A stretch of DNA of 7,650 bases from Promethearchaeota archaeon. GTDB taxonomy: Archaea; Asgardarchaeota; Lokiarchaeia; Sigyniarchaeales; SOKP01. A program made the translations under genes and the position numbers. The stretch is from NCBI GenBank assembly GCA_004524385.1, contig SDNM01000065.1:1-7650 (forward strand). The letters are read 5' to 3'. Positions 1-6,301 of the stretch are shown here, in pieces. Numbering within the stretch: the first letter of the stretch is position 1; the number at the start of each line of letters is the position of its first letter. Under the pieces are notes generated by a model that was given only the letters and a program-made list of their open reading frames with translations, did not search any database and had not been told where the DNA came from.

Positions 1-71
1 AGAATATCGTTTTTGGAAATATTTCGAGTTTTTATCCGTTGTAAAGCATGTTTAGTGAATCTTACTGGCAT
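1..71 (-). CDS. DUF4258-like protein, N-terminal fragment (cut by window edge)
   Basis: An ATG at 71-69 opens a frame that stays open to the window edge (23 codons). The visible protein contains F-T-KHALQRIKTRNISKND, starting at about residue 5. This matches the usual start of DUF4258 proteins: a His-Ala followed by an Arg-x-x-x-Arg helix and an Ile-Ser-x-x-Asp turn. DUF4258 belongs to the RelE/BECR-like small-protein world and is suspected of toxin activity. The start overlaps the last 10 bases of the DUF2283 gene (62-71) in another frame, which implies translational coupling and one transcript. The C-terminal part, where catalytic residues would lie, is outside the window, so neither activity nor intactness can be judged. 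The family call rests on a short N-terminus only. Confidence 0.65.
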   Translation of the reverse strand, partial: MPVRFTKHALQRIKTRNISKNDI

Positions 72-289
72 TGAACTACCATTGGGATAATTTCTTCTGC
101 ATGCAATTGAATAAGATCATTAAGATCAAGCTTTCGATCAGAAAAATTTAGAATTTCTATACCAACTATATGATTCTCCTTTCCATAGTCGATTATTAAT
201 CCTTTATCAATCTCCTCGGTTGATTCAACTTCTTCATAAGAAAACCGAAGGTAAAGTGCATCCGCAACTTTATCGAAAGAAAACTCCAT
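62..289 (-). CDS. DUF2283 family small protein
   Basis: A 75-aa protein with the DUF2283 pattern: Asp-x-x-x-Asp-Ala-Leu-Tyr-Leu-Arg-Phe near residues 6-16, then a central stretch ending in a hydrophobic strand (GLIIDYG, about 30-36), then IVGIEILNFS (about 41-50). This length is normal for the family. DUF2283 proteins are small beta-rich proteins of unknown biochemical role, often found next to DUF4258 genes and suspected to be antitoxins or partners. The next gene on the strand is DUF4258-like and overlaps this one by 10 bases, which supports the pairing. The ATG at 289 is preceded by a good TATA-like element about 30 bases upstream and no Shine-Dalgarno, so the mRNA is probably leaderless. 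The antitoxin role is inference from context. Confidence 0.9.
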   Translation of the reverse strand: MEFSFDKVADALYLRFSYEEVESTEEIDKGLIIDYGKENHIVGIEILNFSDRKLDLNDLIQLHAEEIIPMVVQCQ

Positions 290-314
290 ACTAATATAAA
301 AGTATCAAGGAATT

Positions 315-331
315 ATATATTTAACCTTTCC
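315..331 (-). promoter_or_regulatory. Archaeal-type BRE/TATA promoter of the DUF2283/DUF4258 pair
   Basis: On the minus strand GGAAAGG (331-325, BRE-like) runs directly into TTAAATATAT (324-315, TATA box-like). The box centre is about 30 bases upstream of the ATG at 289. With the usual archaeal spacing of about 25 bases, transcription would start within a few bases of the start codon. No ribosome binding site is visible between them, which fits a leaderless transcript. Confidence 0.5.
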
Positions 332-362
332 TTTCGGAATTACAATAATAAAACTAAAAATG

Positions 363-1601
363 TTAATAAAATGCTAATGGAACTCCTTTAAGTTGTTCTA
401 CTGAAGTATATGAGTTTTTACCATTTGTTCTTAAGTAATCCATTGCTTTTTCAATACCTTCGATTGTAAACGGGTATGTTGGAATAATTTTTGAGATAAC
501 TAATCGTGTCCATGACATCCATTCAATAGTATTGGGTTCAGGATTTAACCATACAACATTATTTTTATAGTGTTGTGCAATTTCCTCTATGTAATAAATT
601 CCGGGCTTTTTATTTGTGGCTCCATCATATATAGCTCCTAGAGGATTTTTTAATTCACTGCGATGCATACATTGGTCTCCTATAATAATTATTCGATAGG
701 AGCTATTATATTTTCTTAGAAAATCGTCGAAATCTATTGCCCTTTTTGGGTTTCTTGCGGCATTTTCATATAATTTATCGTAAATACAATTGTGGAAATA
801 GTAATACTTAAAATCTTTCCAATGCGACATATGATTCGCTGCAGAGAATAATAAATTAACTTGATGAATATAAGGGTCCATTGTACCTCCAACATCCATC
901 AGAAGGATTAATTTCACATTGTTTTTCTTCCTTTTTTCGAAGAATAAATCAATATCTCCACCATTCTTAGCCGTTAAATCAATAGTTTTATCTAAATTTA
1001 ATTCGTTGAGTTTACCAATATCATCTAATTTTCGAAGGCGTTTTAACGCTACTTTAATTTGCCTTGTCCCAATGATAATATCTTTTCTATAATCTTTGAA
1101 TATTCTTTTTTGAGCAATTAAAACTGCTCTACGCAAGCCAACTCCCCCAGCGACTTTTATTCCCATTGTATTTAGCCCTGAATTTCCGAATTGTGATTGT
1201 CCTTGAGTCCCAATCCATTTATTACCGTAATCATGTCGTTCATTTTGTTCTTTTAATAATTGTTCAAACCTTCTTTCTAATTCTTCTAAATTAACATTTT
1301 GAAATTCTCTGATACTAAATGGAAAATGTAATATATCTGTATTTTTTTGTAACCATTTCCAGATTTCCTGATTTATATCGTCAGTAAGCTTAATTGAAGC
1401 GTCTTTGAAAAAATTAGCAAAGGCAATATCATAAAGATCAAAATGATGCTCATTCTTACATAAGATACTTCGGGAGATGTAATAAAAATCCATCATATTA
1501 TGGATTAGCCCTTTATTTAAGGCTTGCAGTAGAGTCATATATTCCGTAATACTTACCGTGGGAAGTATTTCTTTTAGATAATAAAAATATTCTACAAACA
1601 T
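363..1601 (-). CDS. CoxE-like VWA domain protein, partner of MoxR ATPase
   Basis: A 412-aa cytosolic protein with no signal peptide or membrane segment. Residues 1-125 form a charged, helical N-terminal region. Residues about 126-225 hold a conserved linker (YGNKWIGTQGQSQFG; then the T-A-K-N-G-G-D-I-D-L block at 210-219). Residues about 228-365 are a von Willebrand A domain opening with LILLMDVGGTMD. The metal-ion site is D236-x-G-G-T240, the Gly-for-Ser form (DVGGSM) that I recall from bacterial CoxE-like VWA proteins. Later landmarks are YYYFHNCIYD (266-275), IIIIGDQ (304-310) and WLNPEP (351-356). VWA proteins of this kind work with MoxR AAA+ ATPases in maturation or metal insertion of target proteins. 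The MoxR gene lies 15 bases upstream on the same strand, so co-expression is very likely. The target is not visible here. No clear Shine-Dalgarno stands at proper distance. Confidence 0.93.
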   Translation of the reverse strand: MFVEYFYYLKEILPTVSITEYMTLLQALNKGLIHNMMDFYYISRSILCKNEHHFDLYDIAFANFFKDASIKLTDDINQEIWKWLQKNTDILHFPFSIREFQNVNLEELERRFEQLLKEQNERHDYGNKWIGTQGQSQFGNSGLNTMGIKVAGGVGLRRAVLIAQKRIFKDYRKDIIIGTRQIKVALKRLRKLDDIGKLNELNLDKTIDLTAKNGGDIDLFFEKRKKNNVKLILLMDVGGTMDPYIHQVNLLFSAANHMSHWKDFKYYYFHNCIYDKLYENAARNPKRAIDFDDFLRKYNSSYRIIIIGDQCMHRSELKNPLGAIYDGATNKKPGIYYIEEIAQHYKNNVVWLNPEPNTIEWMSWTRLVISKIIPTYPFTIEGIEKAMDYLRTNGKNSYTSVEQLKGVPLAFY

Positions 1602-1616
1602 CCTAAGTAAAAATAA

Positions 1617-2471
1617 TTAGGTTGGAAATTGTGCTTTTGCCAATACGGCTTCAAGGTCCTTTTCTTTCTTTATAAGGACTCCAAGGAAAGGTATTCCTTT
1701 CATTAATTCATCAACCGAAATGCCACTTTTTAATAACACACCTATCCAATCCAAGAGTTCAGAAGTAGACGGCATTTTTCTGATTTTAGTTATAGTCCTT
1801 AACCAATAAAAATGCTTAAGACATTGATCAAGTAGATTCTTCTTCAAATTAGGATAATGCAAATTGCAAATTTCAGCCATAAATTTCTTAGAGGGAAATT
1901 CTATCCAGTGAAATACACATCTCCTAAGAAATGCGTCCGGGAGTTCTTTTTCGTTATTTGAGGTAATAATTACTATAGGACGCGTTTTTGCTTTTATAAA
2001 CTCTTTGGTTTCCTTAATGTAAAACTCCATTACATCAAGCTCTTGTAATAAATCATTCGGAAATTCTATATCAGCCTTATCAATTTCGTCAATAAGGAGA
2101 ACAACTTGTTCCTCAGAATCAAATGCATCTCCTAGTGGTCCGAGGGTTATATAATCTTTAATATTATTCACATCGCGATCGTCGCTTCCAAATCGACTAT
2201 CATTTAGTCTTTGAACTGTATCATACATATAGCACCCATCAATAGCTTCGGTTGTGCTTTTTATATTCCAAATAATTAACCTCTTTCCAAGTGCTTCTGC
2301 GATCGCGTGGGACAATAATGTCTTTCCTGTACCTGGCTCTCCCTTCACTAATAATGGACGCTCTAAAGCAATTGAGACGTTTACAATATTTCTCAGCTGA
2401 GGATCTGCGATATATTGAACTTTATCAGTGTTAACGTTACCTTGGAACTGATTAAAACTAGCATTACTCAT
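1617..2471 (-). CDS. MoxR family AAA+ ATPase
   Basis: A 284-aa AAA+ ATPase of the MoxR group. Walker A is GEPGTGKT at 44-51, Walker B is VVLLIDEID at 123-131, sensor 1 is in IITSNNEKELPDAFLRRC (168-185) with the paired arginines R183/R184 as candidate Arg finger, and the sensor-2 region is RKMPSTSELLDW (231-242). Length and motif order are normal for a complete protein. MoxR ATPases act as chaperones that remodel or load cofactors into partners together with VWA proteins. The CoxE-like VWA gene follows directly after 15 bases, the standard arrangement. The 66 bases before the gene contain a weak T/A-rich box (about 2491-2501) that could be a TATA element, but no Shine-Dalgarno. The transcript could also continue from the TIGR04076 gene upstream. 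Confidence 0.95.
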   Translation of the reverse strand: MSNASFNQFQGNVNTDKVQYIADPQLRNIVNVSIALERPLLVKGEPGTGKTLLSHAIAEALGKRLIIWNIKSTTEAIDGCYMYDTVQRLNDSRFGSDDRDVNNIKDYITLGPLGDAFDSEEQVVLLIDEIDKADIEFPNDLLQELDVMEFYIKETKEFIKAKTRPIVIITSNNEKELPDAFLRRCVFHWIEFPSKKFMAEICNLHYPNLKKNLLDQCLKHFYWLRTITKIRKMPSTSELLDWIGVLLKSGISVDELMKGIPFLGVLIKKEKDLEAVLAKAQFPT

Positions 2472-2537
2472 AATTAAATAGAATTAATTAGAAATTAAAA
2501 GATTATTGACTTTTCCAATATAGAATTAATATTGTAT

Positions 2538-2828
2538 TCAATCTTCACTTTTTATCCTTTTTAATTCTATTTTAACTGCGTTAAATTTATCCATACATTC
2601 AAGCTCAACTACATCTGGATCTTCAACCCACTTAGCTGGAAATCCCCCTCCGAATTGAAGCATGATAATATATGGAAAAATATCGTGGTAAAAAAAACCA
2701 CACAACCCTCCACTGTCATATCCACTTATCTCCATTTTATCTCCTTTTTTGTGCCCAGCATTACAAACTCCCTTTACATCCTTTATAGTCGCTACAATTC
2801 GATAACCAATTCTTGATTTTTCAGTCAT
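2538..2828 (-). CDS. TIGR04076 family protein
   Basis: A 96-aa protein matching the TIGR04076 pattern: V-K-G-V-C-N-A-G-H-K-x-G-D near residues 18-30, G-G-L-C-G-F around 40-45, an H-D-I-F-P-Y segment (48-53), G-G-G-F-P (60-64) and a final E-C-x-D (77-80). The conserved Cys22, His26, Cys43, His48 and Cys78 could form a metal or redox site, but the family has no assigned function that I know of. Length is typical. The start is well supported by an AGGAGGT sequence 8 bases upstream. It lies 66 bases upstream of the MoxR gene on the same strand, so it may share a transcript with the MoxR/VWA pair, though a functional link is only suggested by position. Confidence 0.92.
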   Translation of the reverse strand: MTEKSRIGYRIVATIKDVKGVCNAGHKKGDKMEISGYDSGGLCGFFYHDIFPYIIMLQFGGGFPAKWVEDPDVVELECMDKFNAVKIELKRIKSED

Positions 2829-2836
2829 AATTCTCT

Positions 2837-2843
2837 ACCTCCT
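2837..2843 (-). promoter_or_regulatory. Strong Shine-Dalgarno of the TIGR04076 gene
   Basis: AGGAGGT on the minus strand, 8 bases before the ATG at 2828. It is a near-perfect match to the archaeal anti-SD and fixes the start codon. It contrasts with the SD-less starts of the MoxR, DUF2283 and 350-aa genes in the same window. Confidence 0.7.
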
Positions 2844-2870
2844 AAGAAACTAATTTTATATAATTAAATA

Positions 2871-2880
2871 ATTTTATATT
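2871..2880 (-). promoter_or_regulatory. Possible TATA box for TIGR04076 gene
   Basis: AATATAAAAT on the minus strand. Transcription starting about 25 bases downstream (near 2850) would leave a short leader that still includes the Shine-Dalgarno at 2843-2837. A second similar sequence, TTATATAAAA (2863-2854), is too close: it would place the start past the ribosome binding site. The region is so AT-rich that this remains tentative. Confidence 0.4.
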
Positions 2881-2938
2881 TTTTTATATGATAAATTACG
2901 ATAAAATTCCTTATTTTTGAAGATTATCATTCACTAAT

Positions 2939-2953
2939 AAAAAAAGAAAAAAA
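2939..2953 (-). terminator. T-rich terminator-like run after the thiolase gene
   Basis: On the minus strand the sequence is seven Ts, a C, then seven Ts, starting about 20 bases after the thiolase stop codon (2975-2973). Archaeal RNA polymerase terminates at such oligo-T stretches without needing a hairpin. It would separate the HMGS-like/thiolase transcript from the TIGR04076 gene, which has its own promoter-like sequence downstream. Confidence 0.5.
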
Positions 2954-2972
2954 TTTTTAGGATTTATAATTT

Positions 2973-4151
2973 TCAATCTGCTTGTCCTAAGATGCTAGTA
3001 GAGCAGACACAAAAGGCGCCTCCTAAGTTGTGGGCTAGTCCAATCTTTGCGTCAGGAGTTTGTCTGCCTTCAGCTCTTCCTTGAAGTTGTTTTGTTACTT
3101 CTGTTAACATTCTACATCCTGTAGCACCTATTGGATGTCCGAAGGATTTTAAACCACCAGATGGATTGACAGCAGTTTCACCATCCCAATTAAAGGTTCC
3201 GTTTTTTAATTCTTCAGCTGCCATTCCCATCTCACAAAATTGTAAATCTTGGCAATTTAAAAGTTCAGTAATAGTGAAACAATCGTGAACTTCGGCACAA
3301 TCGATTTGCTTTCTAGGATCTGTAATACCTGCCTCTTTATAAGCCATTTCCGCAGCTTTTACTGTTGCCGGAAAACTTGTGAATGTGTGATTTGGATTAT
3401 ACCAAGGAGTGTTTGTTTGACAAGATATCGCATTCGCTTTTACAACTATATAATCATCCTTGTGCGAAGAATAACTTGGAGCATCTTCTACTCTTGTTAA
3501 AATTAAGGCTGCTGCTCCATCACTCATTGCACAACAATCAGATCTCCCTAATGGGTCTGCAATCATTACATCATTCATTACTTTTTGAATTGTAGTTGGT
3601 CTACGAAAATGTGCTTTTGGATGATGAGATCCATTTTCATGGTTTTTAACAGCAACCCGAGCTAAATCCTCCTTAGTCCAACCCCATGTGTGAAATGATC
3701 TTGTTGCTGCCAAGCTAAACATTGCTGGAGCAGAAGGTATAGGTAATGTTGGATGACCAAACAATTCAAAGCCAGGTAATCCACTAGAGGCTTCATCCAT
3801 TAATTTTTCTACACCACATGCAAGAACCACATCATATGCATTACCAGCAAGAGCAAAACAAGCATTTCTGAAAGCATCCATTCCAGAAGCACAGTAATTC
3901 TCCGTTCTAGTAACTGGTTTGCCATCCATTCTTAAAATATCTTCTACTACTGCCCCTGAAAGTCCTGTAAAGAAATAAAATATTCCAACCCAAGTCGCAT
4001 CAATCTCATCCTTTGTTATTCCAGCATCATCTCTGGCACCTTTAACTGCTTCGTATAATAAGTCATATTGATTTTTATCCCATAACTCACCAAATTTTGT
4101 TGCGTCACATCCTATTATAGCAATTTTATCTGCAATTCCTTTTCTAACCAT
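2973..4151 (-). CDS. SCP2-type thiolase (acetyl-CoA acetyltransferase family)
   Basis: A 392-aa thiolase of the archaeal/SCP2 type, which makes or cleaves a 3-ketoacyl-CoA (for example acetoacetyl-CoA from two acetyl-CoA). The nucleophile is Cys87 in ENYCASG (84-90). The other active-site elements are H289-D-C291 in AEVHDCF (287-293), H339 in NPSGGLKSFGHPIGATG (329-345) and the NLGG loop (375-378). All family landmarks are present, so it should be active. The ATG at 4151 is chosen because AGAGGTGA lies 5 bases before it and directly after the stop of the upstream gene. A longer frame to 4199 would overlap that gene. The gene starts 14 bases after the HMGS-like/DUF35 gene, so the two are one operon and probably one complex. 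The true acyl substrate cannot be read from sequence. Confidence 0.95.
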   Translation of the reverse strand: MVRKGIADKIAIIGCDATKFGELWDKNQYDLLYEAVKGARDDAGITKDEIDATWVGIFYFFTGLSGAVVEDILRMDGKPVTRTENYCASGMDAFRNACFALAGNAYDVVLACGVEKLMDEASSGLPGFELFGHPTLPIPSAPAMFSLAATRSFHTWGWTKEDLARVAVKNHENGSHHPKAHFRRPTTIQKVMNDVMIADPLGRSDCCAMSDGAAALILTRVEDAPSYSSHKDDYIVVKANAISCQTNTPWYNPNHTFTSFPATVKAAEMAYKEAGITDPRKQIDCAEVHDCFTITELLNCQDLQFCEMGMAAEELKNGTFNWDGETAVNPSGGLKSFGHPIGATGCRMLTEVTKQLQGRAEGRQTPDAKIGLAHNLGGAFCVCSTSILGQAD

Positions 4152-4156
4152 TTTTT

Positions 4157-4164
4157 TCACCTCT
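4157..4164 (-). promoter_or_regulatory. Shine-Dalgarno that fixes the thiolase start
   Basis: AGAGGTGA on the minus strand, placed between the stop codon of the HMGS-like gene (4168-4166) and the ATG at 4151. This perfect archaeal ribosome binding site decides against the longer in-frame start at 4199. Confidence 0.8.
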
Positions 4165-4165
4165 A

Positions 4166-5515
4166 TTATGGTCTCCCCCTTACAGGGCGACATTTCCAAT
4201 AATAATTGCGGAATTCTCCGCCTTCATGCATTAATCGGAAAGTTAATTCAACCTGCATATCAATTTTGACATTTTCAGTTGGATTTTCAATTTCAGTCAT
4301 ATCAAGCATTATACGCCCACCGCCTTCTAAGTCAATTATACATCTCGGTACAGGAGTATTTAAATAACTCCCTCCATATAAATGATCCAAAGTATAAGTA
4401 AAAACAGTCCCTTTTAAAGACAATTTTACAAATTCAAATTGATCGTCTGTTCTGCAGTTATAGCAACCCTTAAACATCGCTGGATATTGAATCATTCCGC
4501 AATTTTTACATTTAATCCCATACATCTGATATAGAGATTTAGTATCCCGCCAGAGTGTAACAGCTGAACTCCTTCTTGAATATCTATTTCTATCGATAAG
4601 TTTCTTATTTTCGATTAACGTATTATAATTTTTTAATGGCACCATAGATTTCTGGTGTTTTAACAAGCCCATTCTTCCCTGTTTTAATGTTTTTAAAAGA
4701 TCTTTATCTTTTATTTGTAATAAAATTGCATCAGCACCATCTCCATATCCCGCAAAAATTATTTTAGCCTCAGGTTTGGGTCTTCTTAAAACAGACATTA
4801 ATAACAAGAATGCCATTGGAGTTCCAACACACCCTACTTGAAGAAACAATCCATTTTGAGCAACACCTTGAGGAAATTTCATCATTTTAGAAACTATCCC
4901 AAGAACCCTAGGATCATGATAATGGTACGCAGCACTAGCGATATCTTCAGGTTTTAAATTATTTCTCTCTAAAAGTCCACTCATAGCTTTTGTTAAGCTT
5001 TCAAAATAGAATTTATTATCCATTTTATCCTGAAATGTTTTAATAAACTTATCTGTAGGTTTTTTCCAAGGACCAGTAACATTAGCCGAAACTGAATAAT
5101 AATCATCAATTGAAATTGGTAATAAATCTTCTTCCGCAATAAGTAAGGCAGCAGCACCATCAGACAAACCATATTCCCAAAATGTACCTGGTTCAGGTTC
5201 TCTAGTATCAGCAGCGATAACAAGGATCCTTTTAATATCCTTATTTGCTTTTATAGCTTCGACTGCCCTACATACAGCGGTGGTTCCTGCCCTTAAGGAA
5301 TCTGTGAAGTCTGCAGTAATAATCTCATCCCTTAAATCTAAAATGTTTGCTATAAATGCTGCTGAATTTTTTTCTGTATAAACCTGAGTGGTTGTCGCAA
5401 AAAAAAGTCCATCAATCGTTTTTGGATCTATTCCAGATATACAGTCAAGACCAGCTTCTACTCCCATTGTAATGCTATCTTCGTCAGAATTAGCCAAAGC
5501 CTTAGTCCCTGGCAT
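4166..5515 (-). CDS. HMG-CoA synthase-like protein fused to DUF35 zinc-ribbon/OB domain (N-terminus disrupted)
   Basis: The intact frame encodes 449 aa. Residues 1 to about 270 are a thiolase-fold HMG-CoA-synthase-like domain: NSDEDSITMGVEA (9-21), SLRAGTTA (73-80), YHYHDPR (197-203) and GYGDGADA (256-263). Residues about 325-449 are a DUF35 domain: a zinc ribbon C336-x-x-C339 with C351-x-x-C354, then an OB-fold ending near the C-terminus. In archaeal mevalonate enzymes these are separate subunits of one complex with thiolase; here two are fused and the thiolase gene follows. In my alignment the usual catalytic Cys (CKAGT in archaeal HMGS) is Leu74, the catalytic Glu is Thr42 and the GN motif Asn is Cys229, so normal HMG-CoA synthesis is doubtful. 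The first roughly 40 residues of the family lie upstream in the same frame behind two stop codons. The ATG at 5515 has no Shine-Dalgarno, so whether this product is made or folds is uncertain. Confidence 0.85.
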   Translation of the reverse strand: MPGTKALANSDEDSITMGVEAGLDCISGIDPKTIDGLFFATTTQVYTEKNSAAFIANILDLRDEIITADFTDSLRAGTTAVCRAVEAIKANKDIKRILVIAADTREPEPGTFWEYGLSDGAAALLIAEEDLLPISIDDYYSVSANVTGPWKKPTDKFIKTFQDKMDNKFYFESLTKAMSGLLERNNLKPEDIASAAYHYHDPRVLGIVSKMMKFPQGVAQNGLFLQVGCVGTPMAFLLLMSVLRRPKPEAKIIFAGYGDGADAILLQIKDKDLLKTLKQGRMGLLKHQKSMVPLKNYNTLIENKKLIDRNRYSRRSSAVTLWRDTKSLYQMYGIKCKNCGMIQYPAMFKGCYNCRTDDQFEFVKLSLKGTVFTYTLDHLYGGSYLNTPVPRCIIDLEGGGRIMLDMTEIENPTENVKIDMQVELTFRLMHEGGEFRNYYWKCRPVRGRP

Positions 5516-5632
5516 AGATGGAAAATCCCATGCTTTTTCCGCTTAATTTGAACTAAACTAAGCTTTAGCAACTAGCTCTCGGGGCATTAAATACTTTGGC
5601 AAATATGCACCATACGTTTTTATTCCAATCAC
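5516..5632 (-). pseudogene. Displaced N-terminal segment of the HMGS-like gene with two in-frame stops
   Basis: In the same frame as the downstream gene, a GTG at 5632 (or TTG at 5644) opens a segment reading VIGIKTYGAYLPKYLMPREL then VAKA. This is the classic first strand and Tyr-x-Pro motif of HMG-CoA synthases. It then meets TAG (5560-5558) and TAA (5545-5543) before resuming as AEKAWDFPS and joining MPGTKALANSDED without a frame change. An AAAAGGG sequence lies before the GTG, at somewhat long spacing. Removing 30 bases would give a normal family N-terminus (ELVAKAWDFPSMPGTK). The segment is therefore a true part of the gene, interrupted by a small insertion. Confidence 0.8.
5532..5566 (-). 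repeat. 30-nt insertion bounded by AAAGC direct repeats and holding a hairpin
   Basis: AAAGC occurs at 5566-5562 and again at 5536-5532 on the minus strand, 30 bases apart, as expected for a small insertion or duplication event. Between them lies an inverted repeat (5541-5563): GCTTAGTTT, a five-base loop AGTTC, then AAATTAAGC. This is a 9-bp stem with one G-T pair. Both in-frame stop codons fall inside the hairpin. The unit length is a multiple of three, so the frame is kept on both sides. Confidence 0.7.
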
Positions 5633-5680
5633 GTTTAAAATCAACCCTTTTATTTGTTTTATTTTTTTTTTAATTTTAAT

Positions 5681-5690
5681 TTATAATTTT
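5681..5690 (-). promoter_or_regulatory. Candidate TATA box for the HMGS-like/thiolase operon
   Basis: AAAATTATAA on the minus strand. Transcription about 25 bases downstream (near 5658) would leave a leader of roughly 25 bases before the GTG at 5632, including the AAAAGGG stretch at about 5651-5645. The surrounding 5633-5802 region contains only AT-rich sequence and no other gene. Such AT-richness makes false TATA matches likely. Confidence 0.35.
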
Positions 5691-5782
5691 AAAAAAGTAA
5701 AGATTAAAAATATTTATTTTGATTTTTTGGTAAAAAACAAGTATAAAATGTTTAAAAGGGAATAACATAAATGCTAATGCTA

Positions 5783-5799
5783 ATAAAGAAAAGAAGTTA
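5783..5799 (-). terminator. Pyrimidine-rich stretch after the GNAT gene
   Basis: Just after the GNAT stop codon (5805-5803) the minus strand reads CTTCTTTTCTTTATT, and a further run of six Ts lies at 5737-5732. Either could end the upstream transcript in an archaeon. No hairpin is associated. Weak evidence. Confidence 0.3.
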
Positions 5800-5802
5800 A
5801 AT

Positions 5803-6291
5803 TTATTTTTCATCAAATTTTTTTTCTAAAACTATAAAAACCGGAGTGAAACCTTGTCCTTTACAAATGACATCGATTAATTTTTTACTGACATTATAGC
5901 CCATATTAATTCTTACTGAAGTACAACCCCATGATTTAAGTATTTGAATGGCTCTATCCGCCAGTATTTTTCCAACACCTTTACCAACATAATCTTTTTT
6001 TGTAGACCAGTTATCAAGATAACCAACATATTGGCCTAAACTATTCTTTACTGCTTCAAGCATCCCCATGCTTACCACTTCACCAGTCGATTTTAATTCT
6101 GCTATAAGAGTTATACGTTTTAAATTAGGTTTAAATTGTCGTAGACCAGAGGATTGTTTCCATTGTTCTTCTTTAAATCCAATATCGAATTCTTTATCAA
6201 GTTGCTTCAATATCTCGAGTGTTGCTTCATAATCAGAGGTCCGATAGTTTCTTATTATGATTTCATCTTCTTTAAGTAAATTATCTGACAT
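5803..6291 (-). CDS. GNAT family N-acetyltransferase
   Basis: A 162-aa protein of the GNAT fold, which moves an acetyl group from acetyl-CoA to an amine. It opens with IIIRNYRTSDYEATLEIL, the usual first strand and helix. A central strand pair follows (ITLIAEL, then VVSMGMLEA). Motif A is at about residues 95-116, where DYVGKGVGKIL is the pyrophosphate-binding loop: the common RGKG is VGKG here, but both key glycines remain. It ends with GQGFTPVFIVLEKKF, the typical GF-x-P last strand. The substrate cannot be told. The ATG at 6291 is preferred; a TTG at 6303 in frame would add four residues but has no ribosome binding site. It lies 17 bases after the 350-aa gene and is probably co-transcribed. 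Confidence 0.9.
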   Translation of the reverse strand: MSDNLLKEDEIIIRNYRTSDYEATLEILKQLDKEFDIGFKEEQWKQSSGLRQFKPNLKRITLIAELKSTGEVVSMGMLEAVKNSLGQYVGYLDNWSTKKDYVGKGVGKILADRAIQILKSWGCTSVRINMGYNVSKKLIDVICKGQGFTPVFIVLEKKFDEK

Positions 6292-6301
6292 TTTTCTAAC
6301 C

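Noticed and set aside
328..339. Small hairpin TTCC-GAAA-GGAA downstream of the VWA gene
   Set aside because: Only 4 bp, no following T-run, and it overlaps the BRE-like sequence of the next gene, so a terminator is not supported.
3285..3595. Two overlapping plus-strand open frames
   Set aside because: They lie wholly inside the thiolase gene on the other strand, have low-complexity Leu/His/Cys-rich translations and no ribosome binding site.
4152..4199. Longer thiolase reading frame starting at the ATG at 4199
   Set aside because: It would overlap the end of the HMGS-like gene, the added 16 residues do not resemble a thiolase N-terminus, and a perfect AGAGGTGA precedes the ATG at 4151.
4993..5223. 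Minus-strand 76-codon open frame in another phase
   Set aside because: It is inside the HMGS-like gene, with a Leu/Ile-rich translation typical of an AT-rich shadow frame.
5543..5560. Pyrrolysine or other recoding of the stop codons
   Set aside because: TAG alone might be considered, but a TAA follows five codons later and no recoding signal is recognised; an insertion explains both.
5532..5566. Archaeal bulge-helix-bulge mRNA intron in the HMGS-like gene
   Set aside because: I tried to place the two three-base bulges and the four-base central helix. The only pairing found uses wobble pairs and bases already needed by the internal hairpin, so I do not claim an intron.
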